Below are positions 35,126-47,237 of a DNA stretch of 64,000 nucleotides, one piece after another. The position numbers and the translations under genes are program-made. Numbering within the stretch: the stretch's first letter is position 1; every line of letters begins with the position of its first letter. The stretch spans positions 62,001-126,000 of the forward strand of contig CACVBU010001235.1 of the NCBI GenBank assembly GCA_902728285.1. Direction: 5' to 3'. A model generated the notes under the pieces. It did no database searches. It was not told the DNA's origin and saw only the letters and a program-made list of their open reading frames with translations. The DNA comes from Clytia hemisphaerica. Lineage: Eukaryota > Cnidaria > Hydrozoa > Leptothecata > Clytiidae.

Positions 35126-36200
35126 CCAGTGTTCAGTAAAGTAAGATATTTCTAGATAAACTATATAATTTCAACGTAAGAACCCTGTGATTTCAAATTA
35201 CAAATTGTCGCATCAAAATAAAAAAGCTTTAAGTTCATTTTTGTTGTTTTGAGAAAATCTACTTTAAATTATTTTTCCTTAAATCCTGAAAAACCATTAA
35301 CATTTGAAAAAAGTTAAGTCCAAAAAATCGATAAAAAATGGGGTGTAAAGCATCGGTATGGTTATAACTCAATTTTCCAGAAAATGGACTTAAAGCTTTT
35401 TATTTTGATGTAAAGAAATTCTCGACTTGAAATTTAGGCCAAAAGATTGGAGGTTTTACTCATGACAATAAAGTGTTTTTACTGCCGCCAAAAAGGTATT
35501 CTCACATTTTTTTAGTTCGTAATTGTTATTAGGCTTTAGCCAGATTTCAAAAGTTCTTATAAAATTGTTCTTGTAAACTTACGAAATTTTACTTCACTTT
35601 TTTAACAAACCGCAAGTGTTTAGATTGGGAAATAACAATCAAAAAAATATTATTTATCACGTTCCCTGCTGAGCATAAATTTGACAAAAGTGGGGAAATT
35701 TCATAACCATTTTTTCTTGAAAATGATTAGTATAACCAAGATGTCACATCACGTTTTTTCAAAGTTCTTTTAACGTTATTCGAATGTCATTCGGAAATGA
35801 GAAAAGTTCCATTTTTTATCGCGGTTTCAATTCCTATTTTTCTAGATAGAAAGACAATTTTTTCTTACTCAAGTCTAAAGTTAGCCTGCGTTTTCCTTTC
35901 GCCATGTGTTATGCTTCCCTAGTGAAGCTTGGACGCCTCATCAATCTTTCAACATTTTTACTTTAACAATCCTTTTCATGGGAAATAAAATCATAGTTTT
36001 TCCAGTAGACTCATTGATTCGTATCTTTTTGCTGAGAAAAATATTAACAATTCCATTTTTCTCAAAGAACCAGAGATCTTACAAAAAAATTATCAATTTT
36101 AATTGGGGGTGACTTTTGATGGGGCTTTTCCAGAAAAAACGTATACTCCCTGTTGAGTAGGGCCATCCCTCTGTGGCTGGAAATGCTGTAACCCCTCTGT
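35126..36200. other. Intergenic, no supported feature
   Basis: AT-rich. The word AAAGCTTTAAG with nearby CATCAAAATAAA occurs in both orientations (35,210-35,240 and 35,390-35,410), hinting at a worn hairpin element. No gene is seen. Confidence 0.4.
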
Positions 36201-36458
36201 AATACGCTCTTCTCGAAATGCATAAATTTATTGTTGTCCTCGTTTTCAAACAGATTTCATTACTATAAAATTACATATTCACAATTATAATTGTGTCGTT
36301 TAAACCTCATGAGACATTTTGAATTTCAAGTACTTTTGTTTTAGAGTTAATGTTCGCCTTTTGGGAATTTAAATTGGTTTAAATGTATAATTTCATAGCA
36401 ATAAAATCTGTTTGAAAACGAGGACAACAATAAATTTATGCATCTCGAGAAGAGTATT
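36201..36458. mobile_element. Hairpin MITE, AATACGCTCTTCTCGA
   Basis: AATACGCTCTTCTCGAAATG, then CATAAATTTATTGTTGTCCT and CGTTTTCAAACAG, are mirrored at 36,385-36,458. The arms are about 75 bp and the centre is unrelated AT-rich sequence. Confidence 0.8.
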
Positions 36459-36803
36459 CTGAATTTTAGTAGGATTTAAAAAGCTACCCCCATGGAATTG
36501 CAGTTATTTTTGACAGATTTTTGTATCTCCCTATGGAATTCCGCCACATATCAAACCTTACCACCTTGGAATGGAAATGGATCTCCTCAACAAGCTCAGA
36601 CTATTTTGATGTGATTATGAGATTCTTAACCTTCCCTAAGCGCTACCTCCTTTCTCATCTTATGCGATGGTAACCAATAATACCAAGGGCATTCTATACG
36701 CTCTATGCTCCTCAGATCACTAATTTCGGCAACTAATTCCCTTCTTTGTTTTGTATTACAAAATGTAGTATCTTGAATGACTTATCTTAACTCTGGTATA
36801 CTA

Positions 36804-37033
36804 TAAAGGTTTTATTTTTACATAAGTGTTCCCGTTTCATATCAGACACATAATTTATATCAGTGTCTGCCTAATGGTTATATTATGCTGATTTAAGCAC
36901 AAAAATGTTTTTCTTTTCCTCTTTCTAACCAATCTTGCTCCACATCTGTGTCAATTCAATGTAAAAAAGTTTGTGAATTAAAATTGATGAGTAAGCAAAC
37001 GATATCACCCTTATTTAAAAACAAAACCTAAAG
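36804..37033. mobile_element. TTAA-type MITE, copy 3
   Basis: It matches 19361-19592 throughout, with AAAGGTTTTATTTTTACATA at the left and AACAAAACCTAAAG at the right. Here the flanks are not clean TTAA, so this copy is older or the flank has mutated. Confidence 0.7.
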
Positions 37034-37286
37034 TAATTATAATATTAAGTTTTGATGAAACAAATTTATCAGTTAAGAAAACATTTTCCCTGTAAGTTTC
37101 CTTAAATACAAGTTTTTCTTTATAAGAACTATTTCAAAAGAAAATTGTCCTTGAAATCGGGTCTGAACGTAATGATAAGAACAAATTAAGAGCAATTTTG
37201 AGCCTAGAATTTCATATATATTCAAGAAAATACGCGCTTTTTCAGCCTTTGTGTAAAGAAGCGTACCAATATGTAGTTAGTAAATG

Positions 37287-37458
37287 CCCCCAGCGGTTTG
37301 CGTGAATGGACTTTTTCGCTTGCGTCAATGCGTGAGTTGGAAAGCTTTGCGTGGACAAAAATTGCGTGAATTGCGAGAAAATATTGCGTGAATGCGTGAA
37401 TTTGGGGGAAAAAATGAGTGATCGTATGAATTGAAGGTCTGCTGGGGGGGGGGTGCTC
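37287..37458. mobile_element. Short-word element, GCGTGAATG, 7-bp duplication
   Basis: GTAAATG flanks both sides (37280-37286, 37459-37465). The ends are CCCCCAGCGG and CTGCTGGGGGGGGG. The words TGCGTGAATG, TGCGTGAGTTG and GCGTGGAC repeat inside. Confidence 0.7.
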
Positions 37459-37923
37459 GTAAATGTATCAATAACATTTTTAAAGAACATTTTACTTGAG
37501 TTTTTTGAAAAAAATAGAAAACTGTTGATACTTGCTCAAAATCTGGTTTTTACAAAAAAGAGGATATATAGGTTGTTGACAACATTGACGTTATCTTCCT
37601 GATCAAGGAAAAGAAAGAAAGAGATCCTTTTGTTTTTGTTTCCCTATTTTCGTTGTTTATAAATAATTGTTGTGATCACGAAAGATTTGTTTAGTTTGTC
37701 CTTGCTCGTTCTACATCACAAACAAACAAAGATTATGTCACCTGTAGTTTAGTGGCTTAGTTTGATTTTAAGATTTCGTAGATTGATTTACTTGGTCATC
37801 AAGTTCTCCGAAATTTCCATTTTGTGGTTGTATAATATTCTTGGTTTCATTTTTTGTTATTCAAGATGTCTACTGCGGTATGTTTTTGTTTGCTTTTTAT
37901 TTTTTGCTGCCTTATATAAGAGG

Positions 37924-38187
37924 ACCCCCAAGAGGTTTTCGTGATGGCGTGATAGGGCTTTTTTCCTAGCGTGATTACGTGATTTGGAATTTTATTTTTC
38001 GTGATTGCGTGATCAAAGGTCAAAATATGATCGTGATTTAAAAGATTTTTGAGCCGTGATGCGTGATTTGGACTTTTTCAAAGAGATGCGTGATTATCAA
38101 ATTTTTTTGCTGATTTCCGTGATCGTGATTGAAGTCAAAAAATTGCGTGATATCGTGATCAGAGTTACCGCTGAGGGGAGGGGGCTC
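37924..38187. mobile_element. Short-word element, GCGTGATT
   Basis: From ACCCCCAAGAGG to GAGGGGAGGGGGCTC the sequence is dominated by CGTGATT, GCGTGAT and ATCGTGATC, about fifteen occurrences, almost all in one orientation. The layout is the same as 37287-37458, 500 bp away, with a related word. Confidence 0.65.
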
Positions 38188-38845
38188 ATAAAAATGTGCT
38201 GTTTTAACCTTTGTGTGTGCAGTCTGACCTTTGTCGGCTGTCATTTGTCGGCTGTATGTTTCTTGAGGAGCTTATCTTTTGGTATGTTGATTAAAAATCC
38301 AGGTAAATCATAAAGATTGTTTTGGGCTGTACCCGATTAACAAGCATTTGTAAAATTTTTTAGTTGTTTAATTAATCTCTGATTACTCTTTCATCGACTG
38401 TTTTACTTGCTATTATTATTTTTCTTCGTGCGAAAGTTTTGTCTGGTGTCCTCGTTAGACTTTTCGTTCTTAAAAAATATTTCACATATCAAAGCAGCTT
38501 TTTTTTCCATAGATACATACAAAAATGTTGAATGAAGAACAGAACTTTGAGGCGTTTCAAGTATTTCACTGAACAAAATTAAACTTCCCAGAACAGGCTA
38601 GTTCAGTAGCGACCCAGCAATGTCAATTGAATATCGTTCTTTATTCTATTGACTATGGAGCCAGTGCTGGCTTTATCTTAGGTTTCCTCCTTTAATGCTA
38701 ATCAATCTAATCGAAATTCTGTGAAAAGTCTTTGAATCCGTGGATAACATTTTTGAGATTTAATCAAATTAGAATCGATCTCAATCGCTAAAAGTCTGTA
38801 GATTTTTATCAATAACATCATTTCCATTCTTTTGCTAATGACTGT

Positions 38846-39298
38846 TGCACCCGTTTTTTTATAAGAACATCCCAAACTTTTGAAGCCTGCTGATTTTCTT
38901 AACTTTCTGAGTTCAAAGCCTAAAAATTTTCTTAACATGTTCTAGACTGGCACGCCAGTCGGGCTGGAACGGTATCACGCGGGAAAAGTGAGCGTAGGAG
39001 TTAGGTAAGCGTAGGAAGAAATTTTGTCGGCGGCGAGGGCTGAAAGCTGTTAATCAGCAGCCTCTCACCAACTTTTGCTCGCTCTCCTACGCAGCTCCTA
39101 TTCTAGCAAACGCCCGCCACCTTTATGTTCCCGCCCTCTGACATGATAAATTAACAGACTAGTATGCTAGTCTAAACATGTTCTTAATTTCACAATTTTG
39201 TGAGTATTTTGTGCAATCTTCTATGAAATTGGTTGTTTTAGATTCTGCAAAGAAAAGTTTGTTTTCCTATATAATTTGTTCTTAAAAAAATGTGTACT
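38846..39298. mobile_element. GTTCTTA-type MITE carrying a nested insertion
   Basis: The left end CCCGTTTTTTTATAAGAACA and right end TTTGTTCTTAAAAAAATGTG bracket TTCTTAA words. The body is interrupted at 38943-39174 by another element. Without the insert it would be about 212 bp. Confidence 0.7.
38943..39174. mobile_element. Nested MITE with 18-bp inverted ends and 9-bp duplication
   Basis: AACATGTTC stands directly on both sides (38934-38942, 39175-39183). The ends TAGACTGGCACGCCAGTC and GACTAGTATGCTAGTCTA are inverted repeats, each itself palindromic. The interior is G+C-richer than its host element, with GAGCGTAGGAG / CTCTCCTACGC mirrored. The 9-bp duplication fits Mutator-like elements. 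Confidence 0.85.
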
Positions 39299-39648
39299 TA
39301 TAAAGAGACTGATTGCATTTAAATAATCAAACAGTACTATTTTAGTCCAGCCTTTGGTGTTCGTGTTCTGTACTTGTGTATTAAACTGGGTTAAATCTCA
39401 AGAAATTTTCACCTTATTCGGGTAGGAACACTATAGCTGGTACTGACAAGTCTTACAAATATTGATATTTGAAATTTTTGACCTAACACTTTATGAAACC
39501 AAAAGTTTTTAGATTATTTTTGAAATGTTTTTAACCAAAAATAGTATTTCGTGCATATTACTTTCGGCAAATGCACAATTTTACACAGATCTTTCTTTCT
39601 GTATCGTTTCAGGGGCCACAAAGAAGAAGATCTAGCGTTGGGATAGCT

Positions 39649-42600
39649 ATGGATTCATTGAAAATCGCTGCTAATAAAGTCAAGAAAAGCCCTAAAGCTT
39701 TGAAATGTAAAATTGATAATGCTCTCAACAAGGATAGTAAGTGATCCTTTGTATTTTTTTTGGTCTTTTTCCTGTCAAGAAAAATTTCCTGAAATTTCAA
39801 ATTTGTGTTCCTCGTGCGTTTTCGAGTTATGAAGACCACACTGTAAAAATCTTCTTGTTTTATCACCGCTAGTCAGAAGATTCTCACTGCTACCGGGTCG
39901 TTGAGACAGGGTTGTTAGAGAATCTCCATTCGTTGGTTTTCAGTAGCAGACTATATTCAGGTCTGTTTCATTTCTTAGTACAGTGGTTGAATAACTATCG
40001 GATATCGAACATTGTCGGGTCAAAAATCATAAATTTCAAGCAAAAGCAACCTTGTCCGGTCATTTTGACCGCCCCACTTGAAATCGTTATCTTCAGCCAA
40101 GGTAGAGGTACCTTCGAATTTCTTCTAGCTGTTCGCAACATTCTTAACAAGTCTCGGTATTATCTTAACCTAATCATCATTATTGTTTTTCAGAATTGAC
40201 AGACAACTGGATTCACAACCGTGAAAATGTTCAAAATGGCGTCGTTTTTAATATGAAGGTATTTATGGAATTCTTTGTTTTCGATTTTTCTTTAATTCTT
40301 ATATCAGTTACATTATATGAAAAGGAAATCTTTGTGAAAGTATCACTATAGTAGTGAAATGTTTTCGGAAAGCAATTGGAAATCTCTTTTCAATTCTGAT
40401 TTCATTTCTTTCGAATCTGTTTTTCCTCTTACTCCGAATGACATATAATAAATTCCAATATGATTTACTCCAAGGTCATATATAATAATTTAAAGCCAGG
40501 CCAATGCTATGCTATGCCTAACCTAGCCAGGTATACATCAATGATTTCCCACTGAACTGTTAGCGCAAGCTAGAATTAGAACTAGAGTCTACTTCTGACT
40601 AGAATTTGCTTTCAGATGATTTTTAATTGAGTCCAGAGATCCACCAATAAGTGCCATCCAGTCTATCATAAAATCATAAGTGGCCATCAAGCTAGCTATA
40701 CCCTAGCCTCATAGGTGAAATAATTTCCAAAGAAATAGGCATTTTTTCTCCACCCATAGGTGTTGGGCAAAAAAGTGGCGACAACGGCACAAGGGAAAGG
40801 ATGTACAGATGACGCAGTCAAAGAAATGGTCCAACAACATAAAGTGGTAAGAATTGTGTAGCTGTGGTGTTCTTCAGTGGGCGGTGATGTGATAGGGCGG
40901 AGAAGGTTATTTATAATAAGATGGGTGGATGTCTAAACTTTTGACGTCAAAAATGTTTTGAAACGAATGTTCTGAACACAATGAGCGTACAATAGACGAT
41001 GTGGACAACAGATCCTTTTCATTTACCACCTGACTTCTGTCGCCCAGTTTTCTTTGGGTTATCCTTTTTTTATAATTTTTTTTTTAGACCCCATATATTA
41101 TGATATTGCTAAATGTTTTGAAGCTTAGTCAACAGAGTAAAAAAAGCATATTTTCCACATACCAGACTTACAGTATAATTTGGTATCGCGATAATGAAAG
41201 ACGATAAGAAAAAAAACTTCATTTCCTTAAAAGGAAAAATTAAGTTCAGTCACATGTTGTTATTTCAAAGGAAGGAAAAACTTAATGAGCATCTAATGAC
41301 TGATAATTGGGAAAGAGCATTTTCATCCTGATGCATCATGCGAAGGGAGGGAAATGCGTCATTTAAATATACAGTATCCTTTTTACATTAATTTCGGTGC
41401 CTCATCTCTGTTTTCGTTCCTTCATACAACAGCTTGTTAATTAGTCATTAAAATGACTAGTAATTAATCAATCCCTCTATAAATGGGTTCTCATAACAGA
41501 TGTTAATTAGTTTTTTATATGTATCGAACTTCCTCTTACAAGTATTTGAAGTGCGCAGAAGGAATACCCAAAAAAATCCGTAAAACAAAAATAAAAAAAA
41601 CTGTCACTTTTATATGAAGGTACAATAGTCAATTACTGTCCCTGAACCCAGATTCTCTTTTGAGATTTAAATATTTCTTTTTTTTTCTTACAGAAAGGCA
41701 AAACGGAGAAACTATTGAAAGTTTCAATGAGGGTGGATAGCAAGAAAATGATAATTCGAGATCTTGTTACACACGTATGTTTCTTCTTTTCATTTCATTT
41801 CATTAAAATATTTTGATTTTTTTTAAACCCCCGGTTTGCTTTTACGTATTGTGGTCTGATCTGATAAACATTGTCATAGTCGTCGTCTCGTCGTGAACCA
41901 AAAAATGGTCTTGATTCATCACTGTCAGGGGAGATAAAATCAGCTAACAGGCTTTTGTTACCACTCTGCACAAATTGATGGAAGGTAATTTTAGTCAGGG
42001 AAAGTTTTAGTCACATTTTAGTCATTTTTCCCGATACACAAATTCCTACCGATTGTATTCTTACCACGTCCAGCCCTTTAATGGGAGTTATTATTGCTTT
42101 ATTTTAATATGTTATTGTTTTTTGTAGGAATTACTCGAAGATGTTCCAGTCAATAGAATCTCCTATTGTACAGCTGATCCGAATTTCCCAAAAGTCTTTG
42201 CGTTGATTGCACGAGAACGAGGTTCCAAAACACTTTTCACGCATGCCTTCTTAACGAACAAGAAAGAAATGGTAAGTAAATTAGCCGAACTTAAGTTTCA
42301 TCATCTCTAATTTCAGACAAAGATCTTATCACTACTTCCATTAGCTTGCATACAGTCAACTCTCTCTAATTCGAATTTCTATTATTCGAATCTCTCTCTA
42401 ATTCGAACTATACTGTTTGTGCCCTCAGTTAAGAAATAGTATAAAATACTTTTTCTAATTCGAAGAAAATTCCTGGTCCCTTGAAGATCGAATTAGAGGA
42501 GGTAACTGTATTATAGGCTTGTAAACAAAGCCTCTTGTAGCACTGTTTGTAATATATAACAAACAATAACGGAAAGGGCAAACATGAACGTATAGATAGG

Positions 42601-45600
42601 TGCTTCGAGAAAAATGACGACAGTGTTGTTTCCGAATGCAGTTGGTGAAGACGCGTGTTGGCCTGGGAATCTGAGATGACAAATCTAGGTTACAAAAGTA
42701 GATCTACTGCTCCATCAATCTAGAGAAAACAGTGTCCCCTTGATAGTCATTTCGGTACGATTGCAAAAAAGATTGCATATTATCGTGAACATATTTCAAC
42801 CAACCTTGTAACCTTTGTGTTCAGGCTGAAGCAATCGCATTAACAGTGGCTCAAGCGTTCACAATGGCTTACGAGGAATGGGATGAAAAATCGAAAGAAA
42901 GACAACGCGAAGTTGAAGATGAACAAGCATCTGATGCGCTAGAATTATATAAAGATCTAGCGTCGGAATCACCGAAACCCGATTCTAATCCATTCAAGAA
43001 GGAAGACCAAGAAGATGATTTCAATTTCATTTCAAGTTCACTGGCACCAAGAGTTCAAACCATCGTAAGTTGTTTTTCAACTTTTTTTACGCTTCGCTAA
43101 TTTAATATATCCCTGTCTCTTAGCAGTGAATGTTGGAAAACCAATAGGCTATTTCACAATCGAAATGGATTATGGGTAATCAGTACTGATTGCGCCTCCA
43201 TAACGGCTTCCCGTTGGCTAGACTCAAAAAATCTTCAAAAATTTTCAAAACTTTGGACCAATAGGAAATCGTCATTAGCGCGCAGTGTTCCTGATCACCC
43301 ATTACGCTTTGCGCCTGTGAAATGGCCTATGGAATATCTGAAACTCAGTTTCTTTTAAATTCGAGTAGGTAGGAAGACCAAAATGTCGTTGAATTTCATA
43401 GAAATGAGTAGTTCGGCATACTAGACAACTAATATAGACGTATTATCGCATATCGATTGTTTTATGATGGATTATAAACTTATATACTTATAGACTTCAT
43501 GATATGAGATATTTCAGAAGAAAACAGACTTGACTCGAATTCTGCTTTTTTCCACTAACATTGAGTTCTTTTTCATCATTAGGAGATAGTGGAACCATTG
43601 GATAACGAAACACATTCAGATGGTGCTTCATCGGACGATGATGAATTCTCAAGGTCAGTAACAGCAAAAGAAACCTTCCTCTTTTCGCACCGGACACATT
43701 TGCGCCCGGTCTCAAGAGTTCCCGTAATGTAACACCGGACAGTTGTTTCTGTCGTAACTTGATAATACTTTTTGGCACAGGACAGTCCGGAGCGTCGACA
43801 GGGTCATTTGGGTCAAATAAGGATTTTAATTACAGAGTGATCGACTTCAATTTAACAGTGAAATACTAATTTATACGTCCGTAAATTTAAACAGACCTGA
43901 TATCTACGGAAATTTCAAAATTCATTGCCGTACTAGGCTACAAGTTATACGGTAAATAGACTTTGGTACTAAATTGTTGGAGTGTCTTGAGACTCGAACT
44001 AATTTTTGAATCGCTAGTGAACATAGATATAACCGTGCCAGAAATTCATTTAGAAGTACAAAGTGCATAGCTGTGACTTTGAGACGATGGTGTCTTTCCT
44101 ATACTTAACCAATTTTGTGAAAAAGCAACTCCAAGAATTGTTCTATTCCATTCGTATATTATAAACTTTGTACAGTATGTGGCCCCCAAAACGGCGATCA
44201 AATTTGAAATTTCTCTCAAATCTAGAGGAAAAGAGGTTTTACAAAAATTTTTGCTGTATGAAAACCTTTAACATCTCTACTTTATTTCCTGGTAGTTCTT
44301 TTTCAAAATTTTCAATTTCAACAATATTTTTCAATCGCTTAAAGATAGGTAGCTTTTTTCTAATGGCCCCCAAAACGGAGGTTTGAAATTTTAGCGATTT
44401 CTCGAGATATCTTTAAGATATGAATACAAAATTTTGACCATAGTTTTGAAATATGATTTAGAGGGTTTTGGGCATAAATTTATTTGATAGAATTTTTACA
44501 GTATACCCCTGGTTGTCAAAATGCAGGTTTGGGGCCCCCAAAACGGAGGTGTAGTTAAAATCAAATTATTAAGCCCAGTGGTAATAGGGGGAAAAACTAT
44601 GAACATATTTGTGTTTCCCCTTAAATTTACGACCCGATGGATGTAAAATTTATGATTTTATGAAATATTTCAAGATTTTCGATATTGCAAAGTCCAAACT
44701 GAAAATTTAGAAATTTTCAAAATGACAATTTTGATTTAACAACGTCTTAATCAAGTTTTTGAAAACAAATCTCTTTTGAAAATAGTTCCATTCATGTATG
44801 GAATAAGCTGTGAAAATTTTAGAAAAAAAGCTTAACTGAAACTGAAAATATTAAGCTTTAAAGATATTTTTCTCCTATGTTTTGCAAAAAAATGACATAA
44901 TTTGCCGTTTTTGCTGATTCAGCGAAAAATTTTATATATAATGTTAATTTTTTGTTATAAACTATTAACTCAAGGTGATAGGAATAGAATTCCAAGATTT
45001 TTTGCTTTTTCTCATATTTAGAATTTGCGGTTTTGTCAATGCTGATTCTAGGGCTCCAAAATACTGGTTGACCTTCAAGATGCTATATCTTTTACCCAGC
45101 CTCTAAAGTCACAGATGTATTTGCATTTTCTGAACGGCATTAGGTGTAGAAGGTTTTCTATACCCCGTTTTCATAACTTGTTTTCAATATCCAAGGAGCT
45201 AGAGTGAGCTATATGCAATTTTTATCAAATTTTGGTGTTAAAATATTTCCTTTGAACGCAAATATGTTATTTTGAATCTGTCTCAAACCAGCAAAAACAT
45301 GCTCATTTTTAAGTATAACCATCATTCTTTCAAAATAAACAAAAATCGTTTAATTCTGATAAATCTACAAGTCAGAATCTTCATTTTAATGAAAACCTCC
45401 GTTTTGGGGGCCGTCTCCGTTTTGGGGGCCATATACTGTATCATATTCTTTTATTCATCAGACTTGCACGTGACCGTTCAGCTTCAGATTGTGGACGTCT
45501 CGATACGGGTCTCGTACGACGTGAAACGTTCAAAGGAAACGTCAGCAATTTCCTTGCCGTAAACGTCACGTTAGCCGACCTCGATCTTGCAAAATCTACG

Positions 45601-45795
45601 GAAGACTTAACACAGATCTCAACGACACAAATTTCCCCGACCCCATCACCTATCCCGTCTCCTCAACCGTCACCCCGAAGAAACCGAAATCGGGGAAGCA
45701 GTAATCCGGGAAGCAGTAATCCGTTTTCGAATAATTTGACATACGAAGCTCCACCAGCAGAACCGAGTAGTGAAGACAATTTGATACAGTTCTAA
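39649..45795 (+). CDS. LDLRAP1/ARH-like clathrin adaptor (PTB domain)
   Basis: Eight coding exons join in frame: 39649-39736 (exon from 39612), 40194-40258, 40760-40846, 41694-41774, 42128-42271, 42825-43064, 43583-43653 and 45462-45795. The start MDSLKIAANK parallels the family's N-terminus. A phosphotyrosine-binding domain spans about residues 35-175, with LTDNWIHNRE, RISYCTADPNFPKVFALIAR and the C-terminal helix LTVAQAFTMAYEEW. Such domains bind FxNPxY tails of LDL-type receptors (family knowledge). Further on, DDDEFSRLARDR fits the [DE]x(1-2)Fxx[FL]xxxR helix that docks on the AP-2 beta appendage. It is split by the last intron after the arginine of FSR. Two NPF motifs (DSNPFKK, SNPFSNN) could bind EH domains. 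No clathrin box was recognised. The tail is Ser/Pro-rich with a 15-nt in-frame duplication (GSSNPGSSNP). The protein is cytosolic and acts in receptor endocytosis. Confidence 0.9.
42353..42508. mobile_element. TA-flanked MITE in adaptor intron 5
   Basis: TA flanks CAGTCAACTCTCTCTAATTC on the left and GAATTAGAGGAGGTAACTG on the right. ATTCGAA words repeat inside. It lies in the intron between exons 42128-42271 and 42825-43064. Confidence 0.8.
43145..43329. mobile_element. MITE, TAGGCTATTTCACA ends
   Basis: TAGGCTATTTCACA on the left mirrors TGTGAAATGGCCTA on the right. ATGGGTAATCAGTACTG is mirrored by CTGATCACCCATTACG just inside. It lies in adaptor intron 6. Confidence 0.75.
44173..45438. 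mobile_element. 1.27-kb TA-flanked element, GGCCCCCAAAACGG ends
   Basis: TA flanks CAGTATGTGGCCCCCAAAAC and its mirror GTTTTGGGGGCCATATACTG. The same GGCCCCCAAAACGGAGGT word recurs inside at about 44,364 and 44,533, and inverted at 45,400-45,430. A single inverted word is at 49376-49405. There is no transposase frame. The element ends 23 bp before the last exon of the adaptor gene. Confidence 0.85.
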
Positions 45796-45935
45796 AAAGA
45801 AAGATTGATATTGCAATGTGAATCGATCGTGTGAAAGTGTGTACAATTCATTGAAAAACACAGAGGTTTAAAAAGTCTATTCCAAAATATATAGACAGAT
45901 TTTAGCTTGAAAAAATTGATTCAGGTCTTTTTGTA

Positions 45936-46083
45936 CAGTCGCCGCTCTATAATTCGACGTTTACAGGTTCCCTTATTCGATGAAATTTAAAGTCCTTGTC
46001 AACAAGAAACGACGCTCCCTTATTCGATAAGCTCTCTTATTCGATGAAAATCCAATTCCCCTTGAAGTAGAGAGCGTCAACTG
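45936..46083. mobile_element. TA-flanked MITE just downstream of the adaptor gene
   Basis: TA flanks CAGTCGCCGCTCTATAATTC and AGTAGAGAGCGTCAACTG. TTATTCGATAA / ATTCGATGAAA words repeat inside. It is related to 5421-5549 and 42353-42508 by end sequence. Confidence 0.8.
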
Positions 46084-46474
46084 TATTTTGTAAAAAGCTT
46101 TTTATCCTTATCATCCGTCATTCTGCTCCAATTTATCATCAATGTTAGTCAACCTTTATCCCGGAGATGGATCTATATTTTTAAAGAATCTGTTTTACAG
46201 ATGGCATTTATGAAAGAAAATATTTAAAAACTCTTATTATTAATTGATTATTAATTATTATATATCATATTCAAAACAACATATTTTTGTATATAGACAT
46301 GTATTTTAACTGTGTACTCGAAGAAATAATTATACAACCAAAAGGTATTAAAACTTATCATTGGTGTTCTAAAATACAGGCCTGGCACCCATTATATCAC
46401 GTGGAAAATGAAATTATCACGCCCCTTGCAAATATTTACCTGTGTATATATAGGTAAATATTATACCTCGAGTA

Positions 46475-46762
46475 CACGTTTTTTTTTAGAAGGAACCTTA
46501 ACTTTGCTCTGAGCCTGGAGTTCCTTATTTTTACAGAGAATTTCAGTCTCGAAGTTCCTTATCGAGTTCCTTACTACATAGGAAATTTTGAACTTTTTGC
46601 CCCTTGAAAGATCAAAATTTGGTCAAATTAGTCCCAATAAGGTACATTATTTTCAAATCCACTTATTCTCAGCCTGAGCAGTTCCTTAACAATTCCTTAT
46701 TTCTTGAACCATTTTCAGCCTCGAGTTCCTTATAAACGTGTTCCTTATAAAAAAAAAACGTG
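46475..46762. mobile_element. GTTCCTTA variant of the GTTCTTA-type MITE
   Basis: TA flanks CACGTTTTTTTTTAGAAGGA and TTCCTTATAAAAAAAAAACG then TG. The layout copies 33915-34275 step for step (CTGAGCCTGG, CAGCCTGAG, CATTTTCAGCCT), but each GTTCTTA is GTTCCTTA. A remnant of the same variant is at about 16,450-16,760. Confidence 0.8.
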
Positions 46763-47237
46763 TATACCGGAAAGTCAGTTTTGTTTGTTGTCAATTTTTA
46801 CTCGCCATGTGTACAATATCAGCATATTAATTTATAAAATGCTATCAAAACAGTGGTATTTTAGTGCAAGCATGGAATTATTATAGAGACTCTGGATTAA
46901 CATCGAATGGGACGGTGGAGAGCGTAGCATTGTCTTTCCATTGTTGTAATTCCAAGTATTAGTGAGGTTAAGTATACCAGGATAATCACGACGACGGACG
47001 AAAAATGTAAAAGGCTAGTGGAAATACGAAATTTGATTGGTTGAAACTCACTAGCCTGTTAAATTTTCGTTCCTCGTCGTGATTTTACTGATTTACGTAA
47101 CTTCACTATTGTCTTTCCACCAGTTGTCCTTTGTGTCCGCAAAGGAAAACTGGCGACTCGAAGGACTCTGATTTTCTAAAAATATTTTTCTATTTTCATT
47201 TTTACTGGCCAAAAGTTTGAAAATAGATGCTAGAATA

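Noticed and set aside
45272-45562. 96-codon plus-strand frame overlapping the last adaptor exon
   Set aside because: It is in a different frame from the exon, and its first two thirds lie in the transposon.
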